IMG/VR virus record: IMGVR_UViG_3300010160_004963
Location: 1 to 63,793 of that record
Length of the DNA: 63,793 nt
From: a virus
Strand: one strand, 5' to 3'
Position numbers and translations under genes: made by a program. The notes under the pieces were generated by a model that saw nothing but the letters and a program-made list of their open reading frames with translations, did no database searches and was not told where the DNA came from. Of this stretch, positions 13,992 through 23,186 are shown one piece after another (positions within the stretch are counted from its first letter, which is position 1; the number at the start of each line of letters is the position of its first letter).

Positions 13992-16616
13992 ATGAAACTC
14001 GCAGATCGTACAGTTGAAACGCACTCATCCGGCATTACTAGCTCTTCTGGGTTCAATATCGCCCAAACTAGTAAAATGTTTAAAATCCTATCTGATTCTC
14101 TGTATTCGGATAAGATCATGGCTGTGATTAGAGAAATATCTACTAATGCTCAGGATGCTCATATTGAGAGTGGAAACAAAAAACCTTTTGTTGTTCATTT
14201 GCCGAACGTAACAGAACCCGAATTCTCTGTAAGAGACTACGGCACTGGTCTAAGTAAGAGAGATATGGAGGAGTTGTATACAACATATGGTGCTTCTAGC
14301 AAGAATGATAGTAATGATTATGTGGGATGCCTTGGTCTGGGCAGCAAGTCTCCCTTTGCGTATAGTAATAGTTTTACTACGACATCTTATTTTAATGGTA
14401 AAAAATATACTTATGTTGCGTCCATAGACGAAACAGGTATTCCATCATTAAATCTATTTAATGTTGCAGATACATCGGAAGCTAATGGTCTACAAATTAG
14501 TTTTGCTGTTAAAACAGCAGACTTCGATGCTTTTTCTAATAAAGCAAAGAGGGTATATCATTATTTTAAGAATAAACCATTGGTAATTGGTGGTTCTCCC
14601 TTGAATGGATTTGAAAATCACAAATATAGCAAAGAAGAGATAATCACTAGTGGGATCAACTGGAAAGTATTAAAAATCTCCAGCTATTCCAACGATGATT
14701 TTCCTTCTCAAAATAATAGAGTAGACAGTAGTCTGGTAGCTATTATGGGAGATGTTGCTTATCCGGTAAATATTAATATGATTACTGGGTCAGTGAAAGA
14801 AGAAGATTCTGTATCGGACAAGTGGACTAATTCTTGGGGATCACAGAAGAAGAAAAATATTCATAACTGGTCATCTTTTCTCAGCGAGATTGATAAGGGG
14901 TCTTTCTGTCTAGAAATAAATTTTAATATTGGCGAACTAGAAATGGATGTTTCTAGAGAATCCCTCCAGTATACTAAAGCTGTTATCAAAACTATCAAAG
15001 ACAAGGTGGAAGAAGCCTATCTGTCTATGAGAAAACAGGCCACTAAGGATATTTCAGAATCTAAAACAAAAATCGAGGCTATGAGAAAATACTATAGTCT
15101 TGAACAAATCGGTAAAGGCTGGAATGTTGGGGCCACATGGACTGATTCTCATGGGGTTGCACATAAAATAGAAGACAAAGATATTGTCTATAAGATAGAA
15201 CCTAACAAGAATCTACTTGTGTTTAATTATAAATCCCCATCATATAGAAGTAAAAGATTAGTTTGTCCAACAGATAGGATTCATGTCGAGACAATAAATG
15301 GAGTAGGATACTACGCATCAAAAGCAAAATCTAAGGTAGTATTCTTTTATCGTGATGTTAAAAGTTTGGATCAGGCTCAATCTATAGTTACAAGATATTG
15401 TAATCAGAATACCTGTTTTGCATACCTACTATCAGATAGGGATCATGCCAAATCTCTTGAGGGATTTGACACTCTTGTAGAAGATGTTGGAAAGGAAAAT
15501 ATCCTTCCTGTTAGTGATTATAAAAATCTTATGAAGAATACTTCATCAAGATCAAGATCAGGTGGTTCTAGTGGACAGGGGCAGATTAGCAAGGATGATA
15601 TATTTATTCTGTGTTGTTCTGACCCGAATAAGGAATTGGCTGGAATATCGGCCAAACTTAATAATTCCAATTCTTTGAGTGAGATAGATGATGATTATCT
15701 ATTTGACATAAAGAAGAAAAATAAAGATATGATCTATATTCCAATTGATAGATATTCTTCGATACTTGGATATAATGATATTTCTCTTGTGAAATTAGCA
15801 ATATCTCATCTTTCGTTAAAGGTAGATGTTTTCTGCATCAAGAATAGTTCAGTAAATATATACAGGAAGCAGGGATATAAACTTGTAGACTTTAACGATT
15901 ATGTTAATCAGCTAGTGTCTGATATGAAAAAAGAATATAAAGAAGAAATGAGTTATCTGCCAATTGTTGAAAAAGAAACAAAAGAAGTCTCTATGACTTA
16001 TAATAAGAAAGATAGTAGTCAATATGAATGTTGTGTACACATGCTCAATATTTTTGGGCTAGATTATAGTAAATTTATTTCTGATAAAAATCTAGTAAGA
16101 AGTATCGATCAATTCCTGATAAAAAACTTTTTTGCAGCAGTTGTGGTGAGCGATACTATTACAACAGACAGATTTAAAAGAGAAGAGTACATGACTCACA
16201 TAGAGGGATTATTTAAAAAATATAATATTTCCACTATTCATAATTTGCCAGAGAGAATAATTTCTTGTTATCAACTAAGCATTAAAATTTTAGCTTTGTA
16301 CAACGATCTAACAAGACAAGAGACGCACAAATCTTTTGTTGAGGCTAAATCAACCTGCATATTAGACACTTTTGACGAAATAGCAAAAAATATTAATATT
16401 GTGCTTGACAAGAACCCTCTGATCGAGTATATTTGTAGTATGACAAGTGTGTCTCACAACCTGACGGGATTGCAGAAATCAAATGATCCAATAGAATCTC
16501 TTCAGGCTGCTCGATCAGTGAGCAAATATCGTTATCTTTATTATAAACAAAGAGTTCCTAAGATCAAAAACAATAGTCAGTTTCGTGTTCAAGTTGCCCG
16601 TGGTATCAATTCTTAG
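13992..16616 (+). CDS. rIIA: rIIA-like protein (GHKL ATPase)
   Basis: 874 aa, longer than T4 rIIA (725 aa). The N-terminal GHKL/HATPase fold is clear: EISTNAQDAH near 47-56 (N box), VRDYGTGLS near 79-87 (G1 box) and a GCLGLGSKSPFAYS loop near 115-128. T4 rIIA with rIIB is membrane-associated, governs lysis timing and counters RexAB exclusion and some nuclease defences. Here it has its own early-type promoter and is followed 15 bp later by rIIB, the same order as in T4. The C-terminal half is poorly conserved. Confidence 0.93.
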   Translation: MKLADRTVETHSSGITSSSGFNIAQTSKMFKILSDSLYSDKIMAVIREISTNAQDAHIESGNKKPFVVHLPNVTEPEFSVRDYGTGLSKRDMEELYTTYGASSKNDSNDYVGCLGLGSKSPFAYSNSFTTTSYFNGKKYTYVASIDETGIPSLNLFNVADTSEANGLQISFAVKTADFDAFSNKAKRVYHYFKNKPLVIGGSPLNGFENHKYSKEEIITSGINWKVLKISSYSNDDFPSQNNRVDSSLVAIMGDVAYPVNINMITGSVKEEDSVSDKWTNSWGSQKKKNIHNWSSFLSEIDKGSFCLEINFNIGELEMDVSRESLQYTKAVIKTIKDKVEEAYLSMRKQATKDISESKTKIEAMRKYYSLEQIGKGWNVGATWTDSHGVAHKIEDKDIVYKIEPNKNLLVFNYKSPSYRSKRLVCPTDRIHVETINGVGYYASKAKSKVVFFYRDVKSLDQAQSIVTRYCNQNTCFAYLLSDRDHAKSLEGFDTLVEDVGKENILPVSDYKNLMKNTSSRSRSGGSSGQGQISKDDIFILCCSDPNKELAGISAKLNNSNSLSEIDDDYLFDIKKKNKDMIYIPIDRYSSILGYNDISLVKLAISHLSLKVDVFCIKNSSVNIYRKQGYKLVDFNDYVNQLVSDMKKEYKEEMSYLPIVEKETKEVSMTYNKKDSSQYECCVHMLNIFGLDYSKFISDKNLVRSIDQFLIKNFFAAVVVSDTITTDRFKREEYMTHIEGLFKKYNISTIHNLPERIISCYQLSIKILALYNDLTRQETHKSFVEAKSTCILDTFDEIAKNINIVLDKNPLIEYICSMTSVSHNLTGLQKSNDPIESLQAARSVSKYRYLYYKQRVPKIKNNSQFRVQVARGINS
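16405..16433 (+). promoter_or_regulatory. possible internal promoter for rIIB
   Basis: TTGACA at 16405-16410, 17 bp, TATATT at 16428-16433, inside the 3' end of rIIA and about 200 bp before rIIB. T4 rIIB also has its own promoter within rIIA. It lies in coding DNA, so chance is possible. Confidence 0.45.
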
Positions 16617-16631
16617 TCATAGGAGAATGAG

Positions 16632-17495
16632 ATGAGCGTTCCTTTTTTGTGGGTGGATGGTAATCTTACGTTGATTTTAAATAATAAGACTTATCAGGTG
16701 TTGCCTGATCATGTCAACTATAGGATTATTCTTGAGAATCTAAAGGATAGTTCAGCAGAAGACCTTGAGGCTCTTGTGGATATTCAAAAGTGCATGGAAG
16801 TATATACAGATGGTGCTGTTGAAATCAAGCAGGGTAAAGTGTTTTACTCTGGGGAAGAGGTTCATGGTGCTATCAGTAAGAGGATTCTGGAGTTTATGAG
16901 CAAGGGACTACCTTTTGAGCCTCTGGTAAAGTTCTTGGATAATCTTATGGAGAATCCAAGTATGCAGAGTCAGAAGGAACTGTATGATTTCTTGGAACAT
17001 AAATCCCTCCCTATTACAGAAGACGGTTGTTTTCTTGCTTACAAGGCTGTTAGAAAAGACTATATGGATAAATATAGTGGGAAATTTGATAACAAGGTGG
17101 GATCAGTAGTCAGTATGATTAGAGCGAAAGTAGACGACAATCGCTCTGTAGGATGTTCTGCTGGTCTTCATGTTGGGGCTTTAGATTATGTTTGTGGATA
17201 TGGTTCTTTAGAAGCTGGAGACAAGATCGTTATAGTTAAGATCAATCCGAAGGATGCTGTTAGTGTACCCACAGATAGTAATCATCAAAAACTTCGTACT
17301 TGCTCTTATGAAGTTGTTGGTGAATATGAAGGAGAGCTATTGAAGCCTTTGTATTCTTCAGAGTACGATTCTGAGGACGAGGATGAAGATGACTATGATA
17401 CTTCAGAGTATGATTGGAGTTGGAAAGACGAAGAAGACGAAGAGGACGAAGATGATGACGATGTAGAAGACTACGACAATAACCAGTACCTGTGA
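16632..17495 (+). CDS. rIIB: rIIB-like protein
   Basis: 287 aa (T4 rIIB is 312 aa). The central part matches the rIIB family: FLEHKSLPITEDGCFLAYKA near 117-136, then the CSAGLHVGALDYV segment near 177-189 and the VVKINPKD region. The C-terminal ~45 residues are an Asp/Glu/Tyr tail, repeat-like in its DNA (GACGAAGAGGA). rIIB works with rIIA at the membrane in lysis control. The start follows GGAG. Confidence 0.92.
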   Translation: MSVPFLWVDGNLTLILNNKTYQVLPDHVNYRIILENLKDSSAEDLEALVDIQKCMEVYTDGAVEIKQGKVFYSGEEVHGAISKRILEFMSKGLPFEPLVKFLDNLMENPSMQSQKELYDFLEHKSLPITEDGCFLAYKAVRKDYMDKYSGKFDNKVGSVVSMIRAKVDDNRSVGCSAGLHVGALDYVCGYGSLEAGDKIVIVKINPKDAVSVPTDSNHQKLRTCSYEVVGEYEGELLKPLYSSEYDSEDEDEDDYDTSEYDWSWKDEEDEEDEDDDDVEDYDNNQYL

Positions 17496-17503
17496 GATAA
17501 CCA

Positions 17504-17836
17504 ATGAGTCAAGAGCCAGATAAAAAACCAGAAGATAAATATTCATTTAAAATTGATGTAGATATGTATAAAAATCTATCAAAAACATTAAAATCTCTCT
17601 GGAAAGAAATTGGTTCTTCATCACAATGTGTTTCTTTTCCTATAACTAATATGTTCTCGTATACGGGGGAAGTAAAAGCTCCCCTGTATATGGGGAACAA
17701 TCAGTATGGAGATGGTATTTATAAAACAATATTTGAGCCGTTTAGACATGAATATATTAACCATCTACAAAAACATGCTGGATACTTTGTTAGCCAGCCC
17801 AGCTACTATAAAGGAATGTTTGACATACTTAATTAA
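17504..17836 (+). CDS. hypothetical protein, 110 aa
   Basis: Starts 8 bp after rIIB. Polar N-terminus, then mixed helix and aromatic-rich segments (YINHLQKHAGYFVSQPSYYK). No domain, signal or membrane span is recognised. Co-orientation and spacing suggest it is part of the rII transcript. Confidence 0.55.
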   Translation: MSQEPDKKPEDKYSFKIDVDMYKNLSKTLKSLWKEIGSSSQCVSFPITNMFSYTGEVKAPLYMGNNQYGDGIYKTIFEPFRHEYINHLQKHAGYFVSQPSYYKGMFDILN

Positions 17837-17843
17837 GACCCAT

Positions 17844-18074
17844 ATGAAAACATATTTTATAGTATTAACTGACAATTACCACAGATTTGATACTTATGAA
17901 CAAACTCGTATTTTTTGTTCACAGAGTGTAGACAAAGGAGTATTTCCAAAACATATAAAAGAGTATTATTCACAATCCCACAATCTAATTACTGAATATA
18001 TGGTTCAATCAGATGTTAGATTAATAGTGACTAAATATCACGAAGGAGTCAGCGATGAAGTCAGAATGGTATAA
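17844..18074 (+). CDS. small hypothetical protein, 76 aa
   Basis: ATG at 17844 (MKTYFIVLTDNYHRFDTYEQ). The reading frame is open further upstream, but that part overlaps the previous gene in another frame. Predicted alpha/beta with no known motif. Its last ~20 bp overlap the next gene. Confidence 0.55.
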   Translation: MKTYFIVLTDNYHRFDTYEQTRIFCSQSVDKGVFPKHIKEYYSQSHNLITEYMVQSDVRLIVTKYHEGVSDEVRMV

Positions 18075-18495
18075 AATTAATGATCTGAAAACCTTCATAA
18101 AGCATACTAGGTTCATGGTCTTTGAAACATTTGGAGACGGTAATAACAGAGCGAATGATGATTTTACTGAATTAATGTCAAACCAAAAACTCAAAGATAA
18201 AAAAGAAATGGAAAGGCTCCTTCCTGCTAAAGAGACAATTCAAATAATCACGGCTGGAATAAAAAAACGATTATCAAAAGATGGAGAGGTAGAATTTACA
18301 GTAACGAATAAGGCATTTAAGAAAATGTTGGAAGAGCTAAATGCTAGAATGGTTAGTAACATACTTGCGAAATTATCATCAGAAGGACTAATAGAAACTG
18401 CTTTTGATAGTGAAAAAAATGATTTTGTATTTTGGGTAAGTGAAAAAGGAAATAGTCATGTTGAAGAAGAAAGTCCAGAGCCAGAAACCGATTGA
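18055..18495 (+). CDS. hypothetical protein with winged-helix-like C-terminus
   Basis: 146 aa. Residues ~95-135 (NARMVSNILAKLSSEGLIET, then a beta hairpin FVFWVSEKG) look like the recognition helix and wing of a winged-helix domain. The tail is acidic. DNA binding is plausible. The 3' end overlaps the next gene by 38 bp, which suggests translational coupling with the RuvA/RuvB-like pair. Confidence 0.5.
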   Translation: MKSEWYKINDLKTFIKHTRFMVFETFGDGNNRANDDFTELMSNQKLKDKKEMERLLPAKETIQIITAGIKKRLSKDGEVEFTVTNKAFKKMLEELNARMVSNILAKLSSEGLIETAFDSEKNDFVFWVSEKGNSHVEEESPEPETD

Positions 18496-18994
18496 GCATG
18501 ATATTCATTTAAAATATAAGTGTCCAACCTGCGATCAACATCATTGGTTAGCTTTTAGAGAAGCTAAAACAAAAAATTTCAAGGTTGTTTGTGATTGCAA
18601 TACTGTTTTTAAAGTCAAAAGAATCTCTGCTTTTAAAATTAAGTATCAGCTAGAAAACAAATCTTTTGAAATAGAAAAGACCAAGAACGAGATCGCTCCT
18701 CCAATAGTAGCTGCCACAGTAGTAGCTCCAATAGTAGTTGCCCCGGTAGTAGCTCCAATAGTAGTTCCTCCAGTAGTAGCTCCAATAGTAGTTCCTACAA
18801 TAGTAGCTCCTCCAGTAGTAGCCCCACCCCAGATTCCATTAGAGTTATTGAATAAAGCATGTAAACTTTTTATAACTTATGGATTTACACAGAAAGAATC
18901 GATATTGCTGTTAAAGTCTAGTTATGAGAAAAATCCAGTAGATGACTATTCTAGTTTAATAAAAAACACCTTGGAACTAATTAAGAGAAAATAA
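18458..18994 (+). CDS. zinc-ribbon, Pro/Val-linker, RuvA-domain-III-like protein
   Basis: 178 aa from the ATG at 18458, chosen for its AAGGA site. Residues 22-47 hold CPTC and CDC, a likely zinc ribbon. Residues ~80-128 are a Pro/Val/Ala repeat (APIVV units), probably an extended linker. The last ~45 residues (LLNKACKLFITYGFTQKESI, then further helices) look like a small three-helix UBA-type domain, as in RuvA domain III, the part that contacts RuvB. The RuvB gene starts 2 bp later, so this may be the phage's RuvB adaptor. The RuvA DNA-binding domains are absent. Confidence 0.55.
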   Translation: MLKKKVQSQKPIEHDIHLKYKCPTCDQHHWLAFREAKTKNFKVVCDCNTVFKVKRISAFKIKYQLENKSFEIEKTKNEIAPPIVAATVVAPIVVAPVVAPIVVPPVVAPIVVPTIVAPPVVAPPQIPLELLNKACKLFITYGFTQKESILLLKSSYEKNPVDDYSSLIKNTLELIKRK

Positions 18995-18996
18995 AG

Positions 18997-19890
18997 ATGA
19001 CATTCAGACCAACTAAATTTGAGGATATTGTAGGACAATCAGATGTTATTAATCGTCTAAAAATCAGCACTCATGGTTTTAAAAGTGGGGAGTCATCATC
19101 CATGCCTCATCTTTTAATAGACGGCCCACCGGGGTTAGGAAAGACCACCCTAGCCTGTGCAATAGCTAATGAGTTAGGAGTTCCTATTCTTGTTGCCAAT
19201 GGAGCAAATCTAAGAAGTATTAAAAATATAATTCCTTATCTATTGGGAATATCTTCTAAAACAGTTTTATTTATAGATGAAATTCATAGACTAACAAAAA
19301 TAGTCGAAGAGTTTCTGTATCCTGTTATGGAAGATTTTATTGTTAATATTAGTACCGATGGAAATTTAGAGAAGATCGATATTCCACAATTTACTCTTAT
19401 AGGAGCAACAACTAGTGGGGGAAGTTTAAGTCAACCTTTTTATGATAGATTTCAAATGAAAGAGCATCTTTCTTTTTATACCCCAGATGAGCTAGCTAAA
19501 CTAGCAGGATCGAATAGTCAGAGGCTTGGTATGGCCCTTGACGATGAAGAACTATTGGAAATAGCAAAAAGGAGCAAGGGAACCCCTAGAATTCTTAACG
19601 CTAGATTACAGTGGTACAAAAGTTGCGTCTCTTATCACAAAGATAAAAAAATGACGGTTGACGAAATATTTGATAGCCAAGGAATTGACAGTATGGGATT
19701 AGATATTTATGATAGAATGTATATAGGCATATTAAAAAAACACAGGGGAACTCATCTTGGACTAAAAAGTATCTCAACATTAACAGGAATTGCTGTTGAG
19801 ACAATAGAAAATAGTATCGAGCCATATTTAGTAAGGTCTGGTTTTGTACTGAGAACACAAAAGGGTAGAACTTGCGGTAACATAGATTAG
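18997..19890 (+). CDS. ruvB: RuvB-like Holliday-junction branch-migration ATPase
   Basis: 297 aa (bacterial RuvB is about 336). It starts with RPTKFEDIVGQ, has Walker A GPPGLGKTT at 43-51, Walker B FIDEIHRL at 92-99, LYPVMEDF at 107-114, sensor 1 GATTSGG at 136-142, the arginine finger YDRF with R151, the sensor 2 region GTPRI, and a winged-helix end with IENSIEPYLVRSGFVLRT. RuvB hexamers drive branch migration with RuvA. A phage-borne RuvB is unusual: phages usually encode only resolvases. Adjacent to the RuvA-III-like gene. Confidence 0.92.
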   Translation: MTFRPTKFEDIVGQSDVINRLKISTHGFKSGESSSMPHLLIDGPPGLGKTTLACAIANELGVPILVANGANLRSIKNIIPYLLGISSKTVLFIDEIHRLTKIVEEFLYPVMEDFIVNISTDGNLEKIDIPQFTLIGATTSGGSLSQPFYDRFQMKEHLSFYTPDELAKLAGSNSQRLGMALDDEELLEIAKRSKGTPRILNARLQWYKSCVSYHKDKKMTVDEIFDSQGIDSMGLDIYDRMYIGILKKHRGTHLGLKSISTLTGIAVETIENSIEPYLVRSGFVLRTQKGRTCGNID

Positions 19891-19997
19891 AAAATATGTC
19901 TTTATGTATGGAGAATTAACATAAACTTGATTTTTATTTCTTGGCAAATACTATTATTACAGTGTCCTTTCTCAAAATACTCTACACGAACTATAAA

Positions 19998-20888
19998 ATG
20001 AATAAAGACTCATCTCTACTTGCTAGTTTGATTAAAAACTCTTGGGTATCTAAAGATATAAATATTGAGTATTATGAAAATCCTTATCGTCATCTCATTA
20101 TCGATAATTTGTTTTCTAAGGAAGTATATTCCAATATTTGTGAACAGATACCGATATTAATATCTCAAACAGTGGCGTATAAAGATACTCCCGGTGCTAC
20201 GAGCGACTATGCTGGTTATATAAAAGGAATAAGCGAAGACTATAAAGACACCCTTGGTATTGGAGCTTTCTTGTCTTTAGAGCTAAAGAATTTTTTATCA
20301 AACATCTTTGAAGTGGAAACCAATCAATACGTTGCCACATCTGCGCATTGGCATGGTGCTCCTTCCAAATCGGGCCATATACATAGAGACTCTAACATTT
20401 GTTCTTTTTTAAGCTCAGATAAACAGATAAGTATGTCTGGAGGATGCGTATACACAGATGATTCTGATAAAAACCCAGATACTATAAAAGTAATTAGGTC
20501 TATAGCCATGTTATACTATGCTAATAATCCAGGGAAGATAGACGATTATGTTGGTGGTTCTACTGGAATTTATGATGGTTATCAAGGCAAGTTAATCAAA
20601 GAAGTCAAAGCTCTTAACAACAGACTATTGGTTTTTGAAGTATGTCCAAATAGCTATCATGCTTTTATCGGAGCTAATTTTGACAGGTCTGCCTTAGTCC
20701 AGTGGTATCATTGTAGTCCAGCTTATTTTATTCATAGGAATCTATTTCAAATAAAAAAAGATTATAAAATAGATGGTAGAACACATGAGGGTTGGGGAAC
20801 TTCTGGTAGTAAATGGAATATTGAAAATGATCCAGAATATAGTAAGTATTTTGGAGAAAGTAAATTAAGGGACATACTTCTAGGATAA
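19998..20888 (+). CDS. 2OG-Fe(II) oxygenase-like protein
   Basis: 297 aa from the ATG at 19998; an upstream start at 19941 would add 19 residues that do not look conserved. The double-stranded beta-helix ligands fit: H129-x-D131 (HIHRDSN), distal H221 (SYHAF) and R230 nine residues later for 2-oxoglutarate. Relatives hydroxylate proline, nucleotides or sugars; phage members often act on nucleic acid or virion proteins. The substrate is unknown. It precedes an epimerase gene by 7 bp. Confidence 0.72.
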   Translation: MNKDSSLLASLIKNSWVSKDINIEYYENPYRHLIIDNLFSKEVYSNICEQIPILISQTVAYKDTPGATSDYAGYIKGISEDYKDTLGIGAFLSLELKNFLSNIFEVETNQYVATSAHWHGAPSKSGHIHRDSNICSFLSSDKQISMSGGCVYTDDSDKNPDTIKVIRSIAMLYYANNPGKIDDYVGGSTGIYDGYQGKLIKEVKALNNRLLVFEVCPNSYHAFIGANFDRSALVQWYHCSPAYFIHRNLFQIKKDYKIDGRTHEGWGTSGSKWNIENDPEYSKYFGESKLRDILLG

Positions 20889-20895
20889 GAAACAA

Positions 20896-21510
20896 ATGAT
20901 AAAAATACTGGTTTTAGGAGGAACTCAATTCATAGGTAGGGATTTAGTGGAAACCCTAATGATAAATGAGAACTATTCTTTATCCTTAGCCAATAGGGGA
21001 ATTTCTAATACTAACTTATTTAATAATTTATGCAAACTAAATATAGACAGAAATAATAAAGAAACATGCTCCAAACTAATTGATAGTGAATATGATATAG
21101 TTATAGACTTTTCCTGCTACACACAGACACAGTTCACTAACACTATCCCTTATTTAAGACACAAAAAATATATTTATATTTCAACATCAGCAACAAGATT
21201 TCCCGAGCAGATAAGAAAAAACTATAAAAATGATCCCTACTACTCCTATTACATCAATAAAATAGAAGCAGAAGAGTATGTGGTAAATAATATAAAAAAC
21301 TGCGTCATATTAAGACCTCCTGTTGTGTACGGAGAAAATGATTACACTGGAAGATTTTATACAAAAGATGGTATATTTTATTGGAAAAATGATAATAGAA
21401 AAGCTGGTATTAGTTCTGAAACTATTTATGTCAAAGATATAACTAGAACTATTATACAGAACCTCTTCTTGGGCGATGATTATACAGATGCCGTAATAAT
21501 TGATCTATAA
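20896..21510 (+). CDS. NAD-dependent epimerase/dehydratase-like SDR
   Basis: 204 aa, shorter than usual extended SDRs (about 310). It has the NAD-binding LVLGGTQFIGRDLVE motif at 5-19, a YISTSATRFP strand near 93 and Y-x3-K (YYINK) near 118. The substrate-binding C-terminus is abbreviated and ends soon after the VKDITRTIIQN segment, so the substrate is unclear. It probably acts on a nucleotide sugar. Confidence 0.75.
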   Translation: MIKILVLGGTQFIGRDLVETLMINENYSLSLANRGISNTNLFNNLCKLNIDRNNKETCSKLIDSEYDIVIDFSCYTQTQFTNTIPYLRHKKYIYISTSATRFPEQIRKNYKNDPYYSYYINKIEAEEYVVNNIKNCVILRPPVVYGENDYTGRFYTKDGIFYWKNDNRKAGISSETIYVKDITRTIIQNLFLGDDYTDAVIIDL

Positions 21511-21530
21511 AAAACAGACTATTTAATAAT

Positions 21531-21839
21531 ATGTTCTTTAATAAAAATATTCGATTTGCCATAAGATCACCCAAGTGGCAGACTGTTCGTAAAAATCATC
21601 TTATTTTAAATCCTATCTGTGCTGCTTGTGGAAAATCTAAGAAATTAGAAGTTCATCATATAGTCCCAGTACATATAGACCCCTCTAAAGAATTAGACCC
21701 CGACAACCTTATGACCTTGTGTGCTGATCCTTGCCACATTCTATTTGGTCATTTAATGGATTTTAAGAGTTGGAATAGTGGTGTAAATGAAGATTGTAAA
21801 GAATATTATCAAAAGATATTAGATAGGCCATATAAATAA
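21531..21839 (+). CDS. HNH endonuclease
   Basis: 102 aa. The ICAACGKSKKLEVHHIVPVH block holds the first zinc CxxC and the HH of the HNH motif; DNLMTLCADPCH supplies the N and second Cys/His pair. Free-standing small HNH enzymes in phages act in packaging or as homing endonucleases. No intron or packaging gene is adjacent, so the role is open. Confidence 0.9.
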   Translation: MFFNKNIRFAIRSPKWQTVRKNHLILNPICAACGKSKKLEVHHIVPVHIDPSKELDPDNLMTLCADPCHILFGHLMDFKSWNSGVNEDCKEYYQKILDRPYK

Positions 21840-21848
21840 GGAGAAGCT

Positions 21849-23186
21849 ATGTTTTCTATTTTTGGGGAACAATATGGCATCTGTAATAAGCTAGGTAGAA
21901 GAGATTTTCTATCAATAGGTGGATTATCTTTTGGTCTGGGTGGATTATCTTTGCCACAAATATTAAAAGCTCAAGAGTCTTCTGGTAAAAAACACAAATC
22001 TTTAATCAATATATTTTTAGCTGGTGGGCCACCTCATCAAGACTTATGGGATTTAAAGCCAGATGCTCCGTCTGAAATTAGGGGAGAATTTGATCCCATC
22101 AAAACTAATGTTGGTGGAATTGAAATTTGTGAAGTTTTTCCACAGTTAGCTCAACGAATGGACAAGTGTGCTATCATACGATCTATCATTGGTTGTCATG
22201 GAGATCATGCTGCTTTTCAATGTATGTCTGGTTGGACTCCTGATAATCTAAAAAGTATTGGAGGAAGACCCTCTATCGGAGCAACAGTCTCACGAATCCA
22301 AGGGTCTGTTGATCCATCTGTTCCAGCATATGTTGGTTTAGCAGATAAGACCGATCACATGCCTTGGTCTGATGCTGGAGGAGCGGGGTTTTTAGGAACA
22401 TCTCACGGGGCATTTAAACCAGATGGGCCAGGATTACAGAATATGATATTAAAAGATTTAACTTTGGATAGAATACGAAATAGAAAAGACTTGTTAGCTA
22501 GTATAGACAATTTAAAAAGGGCGATGGATTCTAATGGGTCTATGAAAGGGATGGATTCATTTAGTCAAAAGGCTTTTGATGTTTTATCTGGTAGTAAATT
22601 ATTAACAGCATTAGATTTGTCAAAAGAAGACCCTAATGTATTGTCTGCTTATGGAGATGGAAAACCTTATAATTATCAATATGATGGAGCACCCACTTGT
22701 AATGACCATCTTTTAATGGCTAGAAGATTAATTGAAGCAGGAGTGCGGGTGGTGAGTCTTAGCTATGGTCGATGGGATAGTCATGGTAGTAATTTTGATT
22801 TGGTCAGAGATCATGGGTCAAAATTAGACCAATCTCTTAGTGCTTTAATAGATGATCTTAGTACCAGAGGAATGTTAGATGATGTAACTATTATAGTTTG
22901 GGGAGAATTTGGTAGAACGCCAAAAATAAACAAAGATGCTGGACGAGATCATTGGCCTCAAGTAAACTCAGCATTATTGGTTGGAGGAGGAATGAAAACG
23001 GGACAGGTTATCGGTTCCACCAATAGACTAGGGGAATATGCTGTTGATAGACCAGTTCATGTTCAAGAAATATTTGCAACCCTCTATCATAATCTTGGCA
23101 TAGACACATCACAACAAACAATAGTAGATACAACTGGAAGACCCCAATATCTTGTTGAGCACCCTTATCTTAAAGAATTAGTCTAA
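21849..23186 (+). CDS. DUF1501 protein with twin-arginine signal
   Basis: 445 aa. The Tat motif GRRDFLSIGG (R17, R18) is followed by a glycine-rich hydrophobic stretch and a LPQILKAQ end, a textbook planctomycete DUF1501 leader. Family blocks follow: FLAGGPPHQDLWDLKP near 58, GCHGDHAAFQC near 116, YGRWDSHG near 303, GEFGRTP near 354 and AGRDHWPQ near 366. It overlaps the vWA gene by one base, so the two are probably made together and exported. Confidence 0.95.
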   Translation: MFSIFGEQYGICNKLGRRDFLSIGGLSFGLGGLSLPQILKAQESSGKKHKSLINIFLAGGPPHQDLWDLKPDAPSEIRGEFDPIKTNVGGIEICEVFPQLAQRMDKCAIIRSIIGCHGDHAAFQCMSGWTPDNLKSIGGRPSIGATVSRIQGSVDPSVPAYVGLADKTDHMPWSDAGGAGFLGTSHGAFKPDGPGLQNMILKDLTLDRIRNRKDLLASIDNLKRAMDSNGSMKGMDSFSQKAFDVLSGSKLLTALDLSKEDPNVLSAYGDGKPYNYQYDGAPTCNDHLLMARRLIEAGVRVVSLSYGRWDSHGSNFDLVRDHGSKLDQSLSALIDDLSTRGMLDDVTIIVWGEFGRTPKINKDAGRDHWPQVNSALLVGGGMKTGQVIGSTNRLGEYAVDRPVHVQEIFATLYHNLGIDTSQQTIVDTTGRPQYLVEHPYLKELV

